Assembly: GCA_037389465.1 (NCBI GenBank)
Contig: JAZARR010000188.1
Span: 771,501 to 835,500, forward strand
Direction: 5' to 3'
DNA from: Baylisascaris procyonis
Taxonomy: Eukaryota > Nematoda > Chromadorea > Rhabditida > Ascarididae
DNA: 64,000 nt
Under the pieces are notes generated by a model. It ran no database searches and was not told the origin of the DNA. It was given only the letters and a program-made list of their open reading frames with translations. Of this stretch, positions 26,889-38,694 are shown in pieces; positions within the stretch are counted from its first letter, which is position 1; every line of letters begins with the position of its first letter. The position numbers and the translations under genes are program-made.

Positions 26889-28756
26889 GATCAGCTCTAT
26901 GGAACAGACTCATGTAAAAGTTTGGAAGCATATCAAGAAAGCTACATAATGTTGCGAATAACACCATGTATTCGCGGCGCAAATGTCACGCTGAGTAAGG
27001 ATCCATTGAGGTGGTGGTGGCAAATTTATGGATATCGTTTTGAAAGCACTTACTTCATCATGAGTTTGTGTTGATATGAAATGCCAAATAATCGTCGTTT
27101 GGAGGAATATAACAAGAGCAATTCGGATCTAAACGAGTATTGAAATTGAGTTATTGCGACAGTCCAAGTAGTTTGTTGCCTATCATGTTCCCTCAAGTAG
27201 AATTGCACAGTATAGGGTAATTACACTTAAATATGCAAATTTCATTCCGATATGAGATTGAACTTTGATATATGTATAAAATAATGTAATTGTTTAATTA
27301 TTTATAGATATTCTGCGCAATTACGGTTCACGTGAAGATTGTGCAGAGCGTTGCTTGAAACGACGTACAGGTTGGAGTGAGGCGACAGCTAATTCGGCGT
27401 TTTGTGTTTTTCAAAGGAAGAAACGAAAACTTTCAAGAAGAATTGCCGATTGTAATTCCTCGATGGTGATTGTTTTTTATTTATTTTATATTTATTTATT
27501 TATTTATATTTTATTTAAAATAAGTTTTTTTATTTGCTATTGATGTTTATAATATAGTGTAGATGGAGGTATGGGAGTTGGCGATCGCTGTACATCATGT
27601 TGCTCTCTATTAACGCAGAATTTGCCAATTTGCGCTTAGTGCATTCTCTTATTGTCATAGGGTGCATCTGCTCGGTAGTCATCGAGTGCGACGCATTGTA
27701 AAATTTTGAATTTTTTTTTCAGTTTTTTGAAGGTTAGTTTTTTTAATTTGAAAGCTTTTTTGTTGAAAATTTGAAAGCTAAAATAAATTAAAAGATCAAG
27801 ATTTCGAATTTAAATTTGAATTTTCGAAATTTTTAAGTATATATATATATATATATTTGTTTATTTATTTATTCATTTATTTACTATTCATGATGCTAAA
27901 TTGTTTTAACAATGGGATCGAGGTTTATTGTTGAAGTTAGTAAGTGCAAAAAACGCTGGTATATTTATCGGAAGTGTAATTTTTTCGAAGGATTTTGGAA
28001 TTATCTGTGTGGATTGGAAAGAGGGAACAGTTTGGTTATTGGTGCTAATTACTAAATTATTAAAAAGAATATTAGGATATTGGGCATCGTTTTATTAACT
28101 GAGTTTTATTTTCCTTCCATTATAATTAGCTTTATATTTATCGATAATGAATTGTCATTTTTTCACACAACAATCTTGTCAGTTGAAGTTGTTTATGATT
28201 GATACCAGGATGACGTCATGTAAAATATTAATGATAATTTTGTATTGATGTTTATAATGGAAAATTATTCAAAATATTCCTTTAAAAATGATTGAAAATC
28301 GATAAAAGAATGCTTATAGATGGATGAGTCATCATCACCTGCACAACAATCATGCGCGTCGTGCAGTCAATACGATCTGAACCACGTGGATCATCTCTCA
28401 TTCAACAAAAGAATTGTATTTGTGAAAAGACCTGGTGTGTGATGTTTTGTTCATTATTTACACATATTTGTGCACTATTCTTGCACTCGATCACACTTTG
28501 CATTCGATTCTACATAATGTTGCATTCATAGTATTGAGCATTGAAAATTTGTAGAAAAAATAGCAAAATATTTTATTCGGGGACAATCTGGGAATTTATA
28601 CGGAGTCCGCCGTTTCCGGATTCGGAGATCCACGATTGTGGGGATTATGGAAACTATATTCGCGTTTGCGAGGACCACGAAAGGTGTTTGCAATCTTGGG
28701 ACCGCAAAAACTGTACCTTCGAAGCTTATAGTCTCGAATTGCAGCATTATTTATAA
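26889..28756 (+). CDS. Candidate secreted Cys-rich protein, DUF19 (T20D4.11)-like, 5' end not found
   Basis: Exons proposed from phase-consistent joints: 26889-26994 (after CATCGTAG, ending CTGA|GTAAGG), 27308-27370 (ending ACAG|GTTGGA), an optional 37-nt exon 27661-27697 (ending ATT|GTAAAA), and a last exon from 28555 or 28564 to TAA at 28754-28756. Residues include CKSLEAYQESY, NYGSREDCAERCLKR, YIRVCEDHERCLQSW and a terminal FEAYSLELQHYL. Several cysteines plus the C-terminal pattern C-x4-C-x8-C followed by HYL resemble the nematode extracellular T20D4.11/DUF19 domain, whose function is unknown. The second exon could instead continue to 27483 (ATG|GTGATT). No signal-peptide exon was located. 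The likeness to a Kunitz C-x3-C end was considered and is weaker. Exon borders and family are both tentative. Confidence 0.35.
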
Positions 28757-28875
28757 TGGTTTTCCTGTGTCAGTTTATTACCGGATTGCATTTACCATTC
28801 ACTTTTAAAAGTAGGCATTCGATTTGATCATATAACTGCTTTGGCTGATATTAGTCTTCTTACAATGAGTAGAAG

Positions 28876-28881
<6 letters not shown>

Positions 28882-28952
<71 letters not shown>
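28882..28952. repeat. (AT)n microsatellite
   Basis: About 70 bp of alternating AT, 330 bp upstream of the reductase start codon. Confidence 0.97.
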
Positions 28953-28955
<3 letters not shown>

Positions 28956-29256
28956 CTTTTTTTTTCTAACGTAATTTTCATATGACTATATTCAGAATTA
29001 TATATTAAAGTCAGATTGCTTCCGTATAAGCGAGTGGTCATTGAAGGAATTTCTGGGAATGTTCCGCATTGAAAACTGGCGAGTAAGAATTTTATCGATC
29101 GTGAATGTCATTCAAGCTAGCTCACTTGATGGTTTATATTAAGGCGTGTTATGAATTATTAAGTTTTTAATTTATTCTTAAATTTTGAAGTGGATGATTT
29201 GATAAAACGGAATGATTTTGGTTTGACGATAAATTCTTATTGAATATTTTGATCGT

Positions 29257-29258
29257 AG
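29257..29258 (+). promoter_or_regulatory. Possible trans-splice acceptor of the reductase gene
   Basis: The AG of ATTTTGATCGTAG lies 22 nt before the ATG at 29281. There is no in-window donor required to use it, so it may receive a spliced leader. Inferred from context only. Confidence 0.3.
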
Positions 29259-29280
29259 AAATAAGAAGGGCTGACCTGAT

Positions 29281-32200
29281 ATGACTGTTCTAGTGGAATC
29301 GAGGTGGTTGTAAGAAAGGTCTATTGCAGGGGAGAATAATTTCCCAACAGCTGATTGCTTCCATTGGGAGGAATGTCCTGCTCCTAACCAATCGGACGTT
29401 GGCGATGGACAATGTATCGTCAGAACTCTCTTTCTATCCGTCGATCCTGCACAGGTTACCTGACATCTCTCTATTTTAAAACTAGACTTTTCTATTTCAT
29501 CGTTCGAAACCTGTATTGAAATGGATTGTAATTTTTGATAAGAATAGAACATCGAGGTACAAATAGAAGCTTATGAAAAGGAAATACCCCAGGATAATGG
29601 TTTGAAGTTTAATTTGAGGTTTATGCTTGTGGTTTAATTGAGTTTAGTTGATTCATTCGCATAGTTGAGGTTGAATTAAAATTTCGAAGTGTTTATAAAA
29701 TTTGCAGAAATATTATAGTTACATTGGTAGGATGATAGGTTTATATGAGCTAATTTCCTTTATAAAGTTTATTTTTATTATTAATGCTCGTCGCATTTTC
29801 AGCAAAGGAGATTTATTACTGTGATTTATTGAGAATTTAGATTGTAATAGTGACCATTTTTTTAAAATGTTTCATTAAATTAAATTTAAATGTCAAGCGG
29901 CTAGTAGTTATATGATCCTACAAAGTATCGTATAATCCTCAGTAAAAGCCCCTTTTGATTACTTGTGCCTCTTTCACTCATCCCTTCTCCTCTCCACGCT
30001 CCCTCCCTCACCTTCAAGGTAGAGCCTAATTCCACTAGTTCTCTTTATTAAATTTTATGTTATATTTTGTTTCAACGGTTGAAAGCTTCAAAAACCAGCG
30101 ATGACTTTGCGACTTTTTTCTCTTCTTTTTTTTTAATCTAGTGTTGCCGATGTATGTTTGCTCTACATAAGCGAGTGCTCTTACATTGCAAAGGTGATCT
30201 CTGCAAAGCGTAATCATATATACTTGCCCTTGCAATGTATACTTGCAATACACTCTCTATCAGCACTATTCATGCAGTATGCATTTTTACTGTTTTGATA
30301 GGTGGGGGGGGGGGGAAGGGGGAATCGCAAAGTTTACAACAAATTTTGGGCGATATATTTGTGCTTGGACTCGACTCAATTTTCATTTTAGAGATGCCGA
30401 ATGAATAGATCAACTGGTGTCGATTACCTCGAGCCATTTGAACCGGGCGAATTGGTCGACGGTCTCGAAGGAATTGGTGTAGTTGAAATGGCTTCACTAA
30501 GGTTGGAAATTGGCTTTATAAATTGTGTCAAGTGTGATTTAAGTGCCGATATTACTTGCCGTCTCCATCTTCACTTTCCCCTCCCCCCCCCCCCATCATC
30601 CTTCACCTTTTTTCTTCTCTTAATTCATTCCTTTCCCCTATTTGCTGTCTGTAAGTGGCCTGAATTCAGCATAGCACACAATCGGGAGTTTTCGACTGTT
30701 TTGGCAAAGATACTATGAGGTATCTTAGGATGCAGTGAACGAAAGTAGAAATCATCGTTGTCGGTGAAGGCAGTTGAAGATAAAGAGGAAAAGAGCTAGT
30801 AAGCATATACGTTTCCAAATCTACCTGGAGAACAAACTTTTTAATTACTTCATTCTTATCGCTTGCTGCTGTTACTCATTTACTTACCTGTTTATTTGCT
30901 TGCTTGATAGCAATCGAAGTAGACATTATGGTACTCCCACCTGTATATGAAACATTGAATTGCTGCTGCTAGTTTAAACTAATATTTAAATCAGTGTCAT
31001 TTCGATTTTTGAAACCTGCTGATTAACTGATGTTGTGTTTATATGATCTTCTTTAATTATCTTAGCAATATTGAGATATAGGTTAATGAAATGGAGAGGA
31101 ATACATACTTTCATATGGGAAATATGAAGAAGCTGGTAACCAAAACAAGTGCTAACAAATAAGGTATCTATCTATGTTTTTTGAGAATATGAAGAGACAT
31201 TTCAGGTCTATTGTATTTTTCCTTCTCAAAATTTTCCACTTTTCAGATGTAATTTCAACGTGGGTGATTTAGTGACTTCAGTTGGTCGACTATGGCCATG
31301 GAGCAGGCTTTTCGTCGCCGACCATTCTGATCTTGTAAAGGTATGTTCCTGTTTTTTATTTATTTTTTCCCTTTTTTTCAGTTTTTTTCGAATCGTCCGA
31401 TAGGGATTTGAGTTTCGCCAGAAGGTCTAGAGAATCGATTGAACAACTTGCAACATAACGATTTGTGGATACTGTAAGCAATCGTATGGGTCCTGTACCA
31501 GAAAGTTTGAACTATATTATTGCTAGTGTAAACATTCCGAATAAAATGAAGCAACAATGGAGCCCGATCCCCTGAAAAAAAATCGACACTTTATTTCATT
31601 ATGATATTCTGATACTGTATGTTTTTGATATTGATACTGTATTCTGATACTGCCGATAAAGGCAAGAAAATTACGCGGAAGAATGAAAGCGATATGAGAG
31701 GACGATTCTTTTAATCCATCTTTTAAATGAGTGAAAGCTATTGTTTGATATAAGTATTTTAGTGTTAATCCTTTTCCGATTTTTGTTTCTGTTTCCGGTC
31801 TTTCTCCTCATTCCACTCCGATATTGGGTTCTTTTCCTTTTGGGTTATTTCTCGAGTGATTCCACTGAAATTTATTTATTTTTCGTTCTTATTGAGTGGT
31901 CTGTCTTGAATATTACCTATTTGTAGTTGTGAATGCAATTGTTCGCTGGATGAGGCGAGAATTTCTCTTATTTAGTTGTTGGTGGACTTGGAAGTTGAGA
32001 AAGGGAGAGATGAAGGGAAGAACCTGCTGGTTACCTCCACTTCACCTTTAATCCTCATACCATTTTTAGAAATCTTCTTATTGACCTGAGCTGATAGTTT
32101 GGTTTTTCTCCTGGTTTTTACGCTTATTTGTTTATTACTGGATGTTACTGCTTTATGAGATCTGAATTAATGTACATTTTTTGTTTTTCAAATTGATATG

Positions 32201-35200
32201 TCTTCTATTCCGTTCTTGACTTCTTCTCATTTAGAAATTTCCACAGTATGTTACTTCATCATTCACTGTTCTTAAATGCATTTTATTCAGTTTCTGAACA
32301 TCTGCTCTCTGCACCTTATTGTTTCTTGGCTATAATCTTTACGGCTCCGGAGTGAAGTGAGGATGCATATTTTTGTGTTTCAATGTGTTTCGTTTCAATG
32401 AATATTCTTCTTTTATTGAGAAAATGTTACCCCGACGTCAATATTTACCAAAAAATTTGTTTTTATTTGTAACAGTTTATTTGTTCTTTCAAACTCCTCT
32501 CAGTAATTTAAAGGCCTGAATCGTTCCTGAAATTGTTTCTTTACAGGTGAATCTACCACCGGATTATTCTCCATCGATTATCTTGAGTTGCGTTGGCATT
32601 TCCGGAATGACAGCGTTGTTAGGCATTCGTAAGAAAGCAGCTATAGATCGCTCGAGGCCACAGACGATTGTTGTTTCCGGAGCGGCTGGATCATGCGGAT
32701 CACTAGCTGGACAGGTTTGTATTTCTTTGCTGTCATACCTTTCAGGTTCGCAACAATGAAAAGAGACCTGATAAGAAGCTTTTATATCCCAAAATTTTAG
32801 AAAGGTAGGATATGCCGTTTGCCCATGCATCAAGGGGAGAGGGAGGGGGAGGGGTAATAATGGAAAATTTTTGTACAACTGGCCGGATGTAATCATTGAG
32901 GTAAAACTAACATTTAACGCATTTCTTAACACAAAATATTTTCTATGCATTTTTCGAAGAATACTACATTTATTCGATCATGGGAAAATTTTTTATTGAA
33001 AGCTAATTTTGATGTCAACTAAAATATTACTGAAATTCTGAATGCTTTACTTACTAATAGTGGTTACTGTAATAGTAGTACAGTAGGACTCTGAATTCTT
33101 TCGGTAATTTCTATAACAAATGTGCACTTGGATTCGATTGATTATATGTAGTTCATAATGTTGTCATCATGAACGTTTCAATTTTCATTGAAAGCACTAA
33201 ACTTGTCATATTGAGTGATAGATCGGGATTCTAGATTTTGGGCAATGAGATCGGTAGCTGTTGAGTTATTTTAATTATTTGGAGACGATTTATGAAACCA
33301 TACTTAGATGTCGATATTTGAACAGATTAACGTTGTGCCGGCTAGGTATTTTTTATTGCAAGGAGAGGGCGCAGGCAAAGATGGGAGAACAAATGTGATT
33401 GGTCAGCCGTTTCCTCTCGGTCGAAATTTCTCTTGATGTGATTTGTGGGAAGAAGGGAGATCCGAGGTAGAAATAATAAATTCCCGTTCTTTTCTCTTGA
33501 ATACATTTCCGTCTTTCTTCCTAGGCTTTTTCCCTGTCTAAGGGAATCCTAGATGTCCCGGATTCATTTCTCAAAACGCCTAGGCTCCTAGACATTTTGA
33601 GGTAACCATTGCTTGAATGTTTCTCTTACTGTACGATTTAATTGTGTTTTGGCCATTATACCAAGAGTAAGTGACGAATAGGGAAGGAACGATTCATTCA
33701 GTTTAGAGACACACTTATATAGCATTGTAATCAGGCATAGGAATCTCTTATGAATCATTCTTCCAAGTCTACTTCGCTGAGGAAGTTTGTCTATCAGAAT
33801 ACTTTTCAATTCATTTGTGGGGAAAAGTTATTTTCCCAATCTACATTTATATCGATGGAAATGGAAGTTCTTTCAAAATATTTATTTTAAATAGCACACT
33901 ATCGCTGTGAAACATTTTTGACGAATATTAAATTCAAATATTGTGGTTCATTTTTAATGATACTGCATATCCGTTCTTCTGAATCCCGTTTTGTTTTACC
34001 GTCGATGGTGAAGGTGTGGTCCATACTGGATTGTTGATTAACCGGTAATAAACGGTGGTAGGACGCTTAGGCAACAAGTAGGGCGTATCAAAGTGACACC
34101 TTGCATAGTCTGTTATGGTCTCCATGGGAGATGTGTGCCAACTATGCTTCCCATTCACTTGCAGGATAATTTTTATTTAGGTACCTTCTATGTCACATAA
34201 CTTTTGCATGCATCGACGACTTGCAGGATACGACCGTCGATCCAACGTGTGCGCAGAATTTGTTGTTTTACCTGTTGACTTATGTAGAAGGTGGGGAATA
34301 TTGCAGATAGCACGATTGGATGGTTGTACCAAAGTTATTGGCATATGTGGTTCTTCGGAGAAATGTGCTGTGTTAATCAACGAATTGGGTTTCGATGGTG
34401 CTATCAATTACAAAGCGGAGTCGGTACCTGATCGGCTAAGGTATTTGGCACCTGAGGGCATCGATATTTATTTCGACAATGTGGGCGGATTTGTCAGTGA
34501 TGCCGTTATTGCACAGGTAAGCTCCGCTTCGTTTATCTTCTGATAGAGGCTTCTAAAGATTGCTTTATACGAAGAGGAGGAGATTCGCAGAAATGCGGCG
34601 GTCAATTACGATTGGTGGGGAAATGGAGAAGGGGGAGGGCAGACGGCGACTGTGATATCCGTGTTTGCTTGCAAAGTTGGAATGGTTATGTTGGAAACAA
34701 AATTATTGATAAATTTCCGTGAAATCTGAAAATTTTTGCTTTGGGAATTTTGGCTCACATTAACTCCCCCTTCCCTTCATCCGTTCTCCCATTACCACAT
34801 CACTCACAGTTCTAATATGCTAGCATAGGGATTACTATAGAAAGTTGTTGCATAAAATTGTTCATACTATGATGGAAGTTGTGGTGTTGCAGATGAATCG
34901 AGGTGGTCGTGTTGTCCTTTGTGGGCAGATTGCTGTCTACAATACAAGTCTGCCATATCCGCCACCACTACCTGAGAAAACGGCAGAAATCATTGCTGAG
35001 CGACGAATAAAACGGTTTGCAGCATATATTTTATGCTGACTTGCTTGTCATATTCTTTAATGAAATTACCGTCACTACTCGGGAAAAGGGAGTTGTTGCA
35101 CATGAAGGGGGGTAGTGGTGTTGTCCTTTTTTGAAAGTTGTTCATATCAACTCTGAAATGATATTTGCTCCAACTCCGAGTGCCCCAACTGCTCCAACTC

Positions 35201-36511
35201 CGAAACGGCAAATATCGTTTCGGAGTCGAAGCAGTAAAGAGATATGAATGGATTTTTAAAAATATTTTAATTTTAAAAAATGCATTAGGTCATTCATAGT
35301 TGTGCTGCTTTGAAGCTGGATTAAATGCGCGGATGATATATGACAATTTAAGTATATCATATTGCTTTCTAAATGTAGTATGGTGTTTTATGGTTTATGT
35401 TACATATATTATTGTATTCGCTGAGGGTATATAAGTATAGTAGAAAAAATGTAGTTGTGAACTGTTGAAATTTCTAAGGGAATCTATGGCTTGAAGGTAT
35501 GATCACCTTGCGGCAAGAACCTCTTAGGTGTTCATTTTTGCAAATTTGAGTAATCTTTTCCCCTTTTTTTAAGAACATTTTATGCGTTAAATGGATTTCT
35601 TTCGATAGATTTGAATTGTTTATTGACTCGAATGGAATATGGATGTAATTTTTACAGACGGGATTTATAATGTACTTTTTGAAATGAATCTTCATCGTTT
35701 TAATTGTTAATTTATTGAGGAGATGACGCATAGGTAAATAAAAATAAATAAAAGGAATTTTTCTAATTAAGCTCGATACCTGCCGAAAATTGTATCCAAA
35801 TTGAACACCTGTTTGGCATATTAGTGCCTTATAGTGACAGTCGGTTAGTGACAGTCGCTTGGTGGAAGTCGGTTTTCGGTAATATTCTTTCAAAGTGGAA
35901 AGGTGAATGGGTTTATTTGCAGAGAACGCTATAATGTACTCTCGTATAAAGATGATTTAGACTCAACAGTGGCTCAGCTGTCAGCATGGTTGCAAGAAAA
36001 GAAACTTAAAGTTAGTTTTTAAAGTGTTCGATATGAGAGTGCTGTTTCCTTTTTGATGCTTTTTTTTGAGAAAACTGAAGGTCTTTTTTCTGAGACAACT
36101 AGTAAGTAAGGAGAAAGACCTTGACTAGTTATATTCTTATTTATTCGCTGAATCTTTGACAATTATAGGAATTTAGAAGATATTTTGGATCGTCGTCCCC
36201 GACATTACTGCTATATTTTATTCCGGAGCAAAGACTAATGCTACGTAACAGATATTTTTACAGTTATAGGGCCAGAAAGAAATGGATGCAGGTATTATTA
36301 AATATTGTTATGTATTAATGAATATTTAGTTATATATAATAGTGTTTTATTAAATATTACTAGGTATTACTAGGTACTTTAGAACACTCCTCAAAGTTCA
36401 GTGTTATAGGTAAAGGAAACGATCTATGAGGGGCTAGAACGAGCTCCGGAAGCGTTCGTTGATATGATGAATGGCAAGAATATTGGCAAGATGATGGTGA
36501 AAGTGAATTAA
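29281..36511 (+). CDS. PTGR2: Prostaglandin reductase 2-like (15-oxoprostaglandin 13-reductase), in-frame stop in exon 1
   Basis: Medium-chain reductase that, in the PTGR2/ZADH1 family, uses NADPH to reduce the C13-C14 double bond of 15-keto-prostaglandins in the cytosol. Exons: 29281-29454, 30392-30501, 31247-31340, 32547-32714, 34307-34516, 34893-35014, 35923-36010, 36410-36511; all joints are GT..AG and in phase, totalling 355 codons (human about 351). Seen: [14 protein letters not shown] (substrate-side domain), [13 protein letters not shown] (nucleotide loop, about 170-182), [22 protein letters not shown] (about 230-240), LCGQIAVYN with the catalytic Tyr near 268, PYPPPL, and C-terminal [11 protein letters not shown]. 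No zinc-binding residues are expected in this subgroup. Codon 11 is TAA (29311-29313), although the flanking codons (SRWL / ERS, then [15 protein letters not shown]) fit the family. It may be a pseudogene allele, a sequence error, or a gene with a different first exon spliced at 29330. Introns hold only AT-rich DNA and G/A tracts. Confidence 0.92.
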
Positions 36512-36824
36512 ATCGTGAAACGCTTTTTTTCGGCCGCTGAATTATGCAAATATTGATTGCGTAATAATGATATATGTAAATTATCGCCATCCGATCGTAT
36601 AATTGCATGAAATTAATGGAAATTTGCATATGCAAATATGTCATCAATGAAAATGACTTTTAAATAATTGTATGAGTGAAGTTAATCTACTCTTCTGTGG
36701 GAATACTGTCATATTTTCGATGTACAGTCTTATGGATTTTTTATTGTTTTTATTTTAATCAAACAGCGCTTTATTTTTTAAAGTTTTATTTTAATAAGGG
36801 CGTAAATCCAATATTTGAGGAAAA

Positions 36825-38685
36825 ATGTTGATTAAAGGTAAGATTGTGGTTTTAAAAAATATAAGGTTCAGGGGTTCATGTATTCTCCTTATTATTAGAT
36901 ATGTCTAATAGGCGATCTATGTGTTGATAGTTAAAGATTAAGATGGATTTATTTTTATTATATTTACTTAGATAGAAGACTTGAGTCTCTATTTTCCCAA
37001 GTGTGAACAGGTGACTATTCTTCAATTAACATGCTCGTCGTCAATTTTTTTATACAGTTTATTTATTTTGTGTATATATTTTAATTGTCGATGTTGAATG
37101 ATGTTGCAAATGTTTTGTATTATTTTATCGTTTTGTTTGAAATATTGAATTTCTGTGATTTTGCTCTCTGATGGAAATCTTTGGCAATCGCTTCACCAGA
37201 AATCCTTTCATATTTTCTCGATTATCCATATTGCTCTTCCATAGAAATCAAATGAAAGCAATTGTAGTTCAAATAGGATTGGGGGAGGGATAAAGACAAA
37301 CGAGAAAAGGGGGCCGAGAGAGGTAAAAGGGGAGGGGGGATGGTAGAGGGATGTCGGAGGAAGGGAGGATAGAGTGGAGAAACGAAAGACCAGCAATGGA
37401 TTGCGGTTGAACGGAACATTTTGCTGTTTGTACCTGCAGATGTAGTCTGCTCAACCGTTCATCTGTTTGAAGCAGAAAATTTTTATCTGTATTCAAAGGA
37501 TTGGAGCAGGGTGTCATATTATTTCCTCCCATCTCCCCCCCCCCCATCCCCAACAAAGGGGTCTCATAAGTTTGTTACTTCATGATTTCATGCGCTAATG
37601 GAAAAGCTCTTTGAATATCTACGTGAATTGATTGATATCTATAATATGTGTGGCTCGATTGATGTGTGCAAAATAGGAAATTCAGGTTTTTAAAAATTGA
37701 TTATCATGCAAATGGAGTATCTCTATTTTGAGCTTTTCAATGCAAACTTAAAAGGCAAACTCTCAGTTGTTCTAAAATTCGAGAAGGATTTTTTTCATTT
37801 AAGATGGCTCTAATATTGTCTATGGTTGACTCCGAAGGAGGGGGGACGGGGCCCCCCTGGCCTGACATCGAAAGTACATATTTTATGAGGTGCAAGCCCT
37901 TTAATTATTAGGTTCTTGAGGGTGTGTTGGCAATGGCAAAGGATATTACTGGAAAATTGTCTCAATGTGATGGTATGTCTGATTTTTTTCTTTGATGTTG
38001 GTTTATAGAATTTTCATCGTTGTATTTATACTACTTATCAAAAATCAATATTTCTCAAGAAAAGTGTTTTTTTTTGCTCACTGAATAGAAACAAATTTAA
38101 ATTTTATACATAAATATATTTTAAAGAGATGTGAATAAATATTATATGCAAATTTTCTATCGTTTTATATGCAAATTTTCTATCGTTACTTTCATTCATC
38201 TATCTTCTCTTCAATACTTCTAATATGTGTATTCTCGATTAATCTCAATGGAAAATGCTCATGTCTTTTTTTCTTTTCTTTCCATTTTTTTTTTCAACTT
38301 TTTTTCTCTGTCGATTGATTCGCTAAACGAATTGAATTGTTTTTATTGATTGTGATTGAAATATTGTTGATGCAAATTTATTTGTTAAACAAATAATCGT
38401 TGAAATTTAAATTTTTATTCTTCGTTATAGTATTTTCTAATTTCTTTCGTCTTATCGTTCTTCCTTCCCCCTCCACTTATCTCCCAACCCCTTCCCCCCC
38501 CCCATCCCTCAGATTCCTTCTCCTCACCTATGTCACCTCCCTCTTCCCCTTCTCTTTATTGCTAGTGCTTTTTCCTCATGTCATTTGAAAAAAGAGTTCA
38601 TGAAAAGATGTTTTTTTTTTTAATATTCGTAGAGGATTTCATATTAAATCCACTACAGAAGGATAATGGAGGGATGTGGATTTAA
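36825..38685 (+). CDS. Candidate four-exon gene, 65 residues, unrecognised
   Basis: Four pieces join in phase: 36825-36837 (ATG, MLIK, donor G|GTAAGA), 37440-37510 (after TTTGTACCTGCAG; FEAENFYLYSKDWSR), 37912-37972 (after AATTATTAG; VLEGVLAMAKDITGKLSQCD, donor G|GTATGT) and 38633-38685 (after TATTCGTAG; EDFILNPLQKDNGGMWI, stop). AATAAA follows at 38689-38694. The product is small, soluble, with one predicted helical centre and no signal peptide. I do not recognise the family. It starts 313 bp after the reductase stop on the same strand, a spacing compatible with a nematode operon, with a possible leader acceptor (TTTAATAAG) at 36797-36798. The second donor (AGG|GTGTCA) is weak, and the model rests on phase agreement alone. 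Confidence 0.35.
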
Positions 38686-38688
38686 AGA

Positions 38689-38694
38689 AATAAA
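38689..38694 (+). terminator. Poly(A) signal AATAAA of the four-exon candidate
   Basis: AATAAA begins four bases after the stop codon at 38683-38685. Confidence 0.4.

Noticed and set aside
27308..27370. Kunitz-domain end (C-x3-C)
   Set aside because: The other conserved Kunitz positions are absent in the neighbouring exons; the DUF19-like reading fits more of them.
17437..29041. ORFs with Tyr-Ile repeats
   Set aside because: Translation of (TA)n microsatellites on both strands.
29301..29329. Tiny intron (20-26 nt) removing the early TAA of the reductase
   Set aside because: Too short for normal splicing, and removal shifts the frame.
35474..35893. 139-codon minus-strand open stretch in a reductase intron
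   Set aside because: No ATG at its start; Lys/Ile/Asn-rich as expected from AT-rich DNA.
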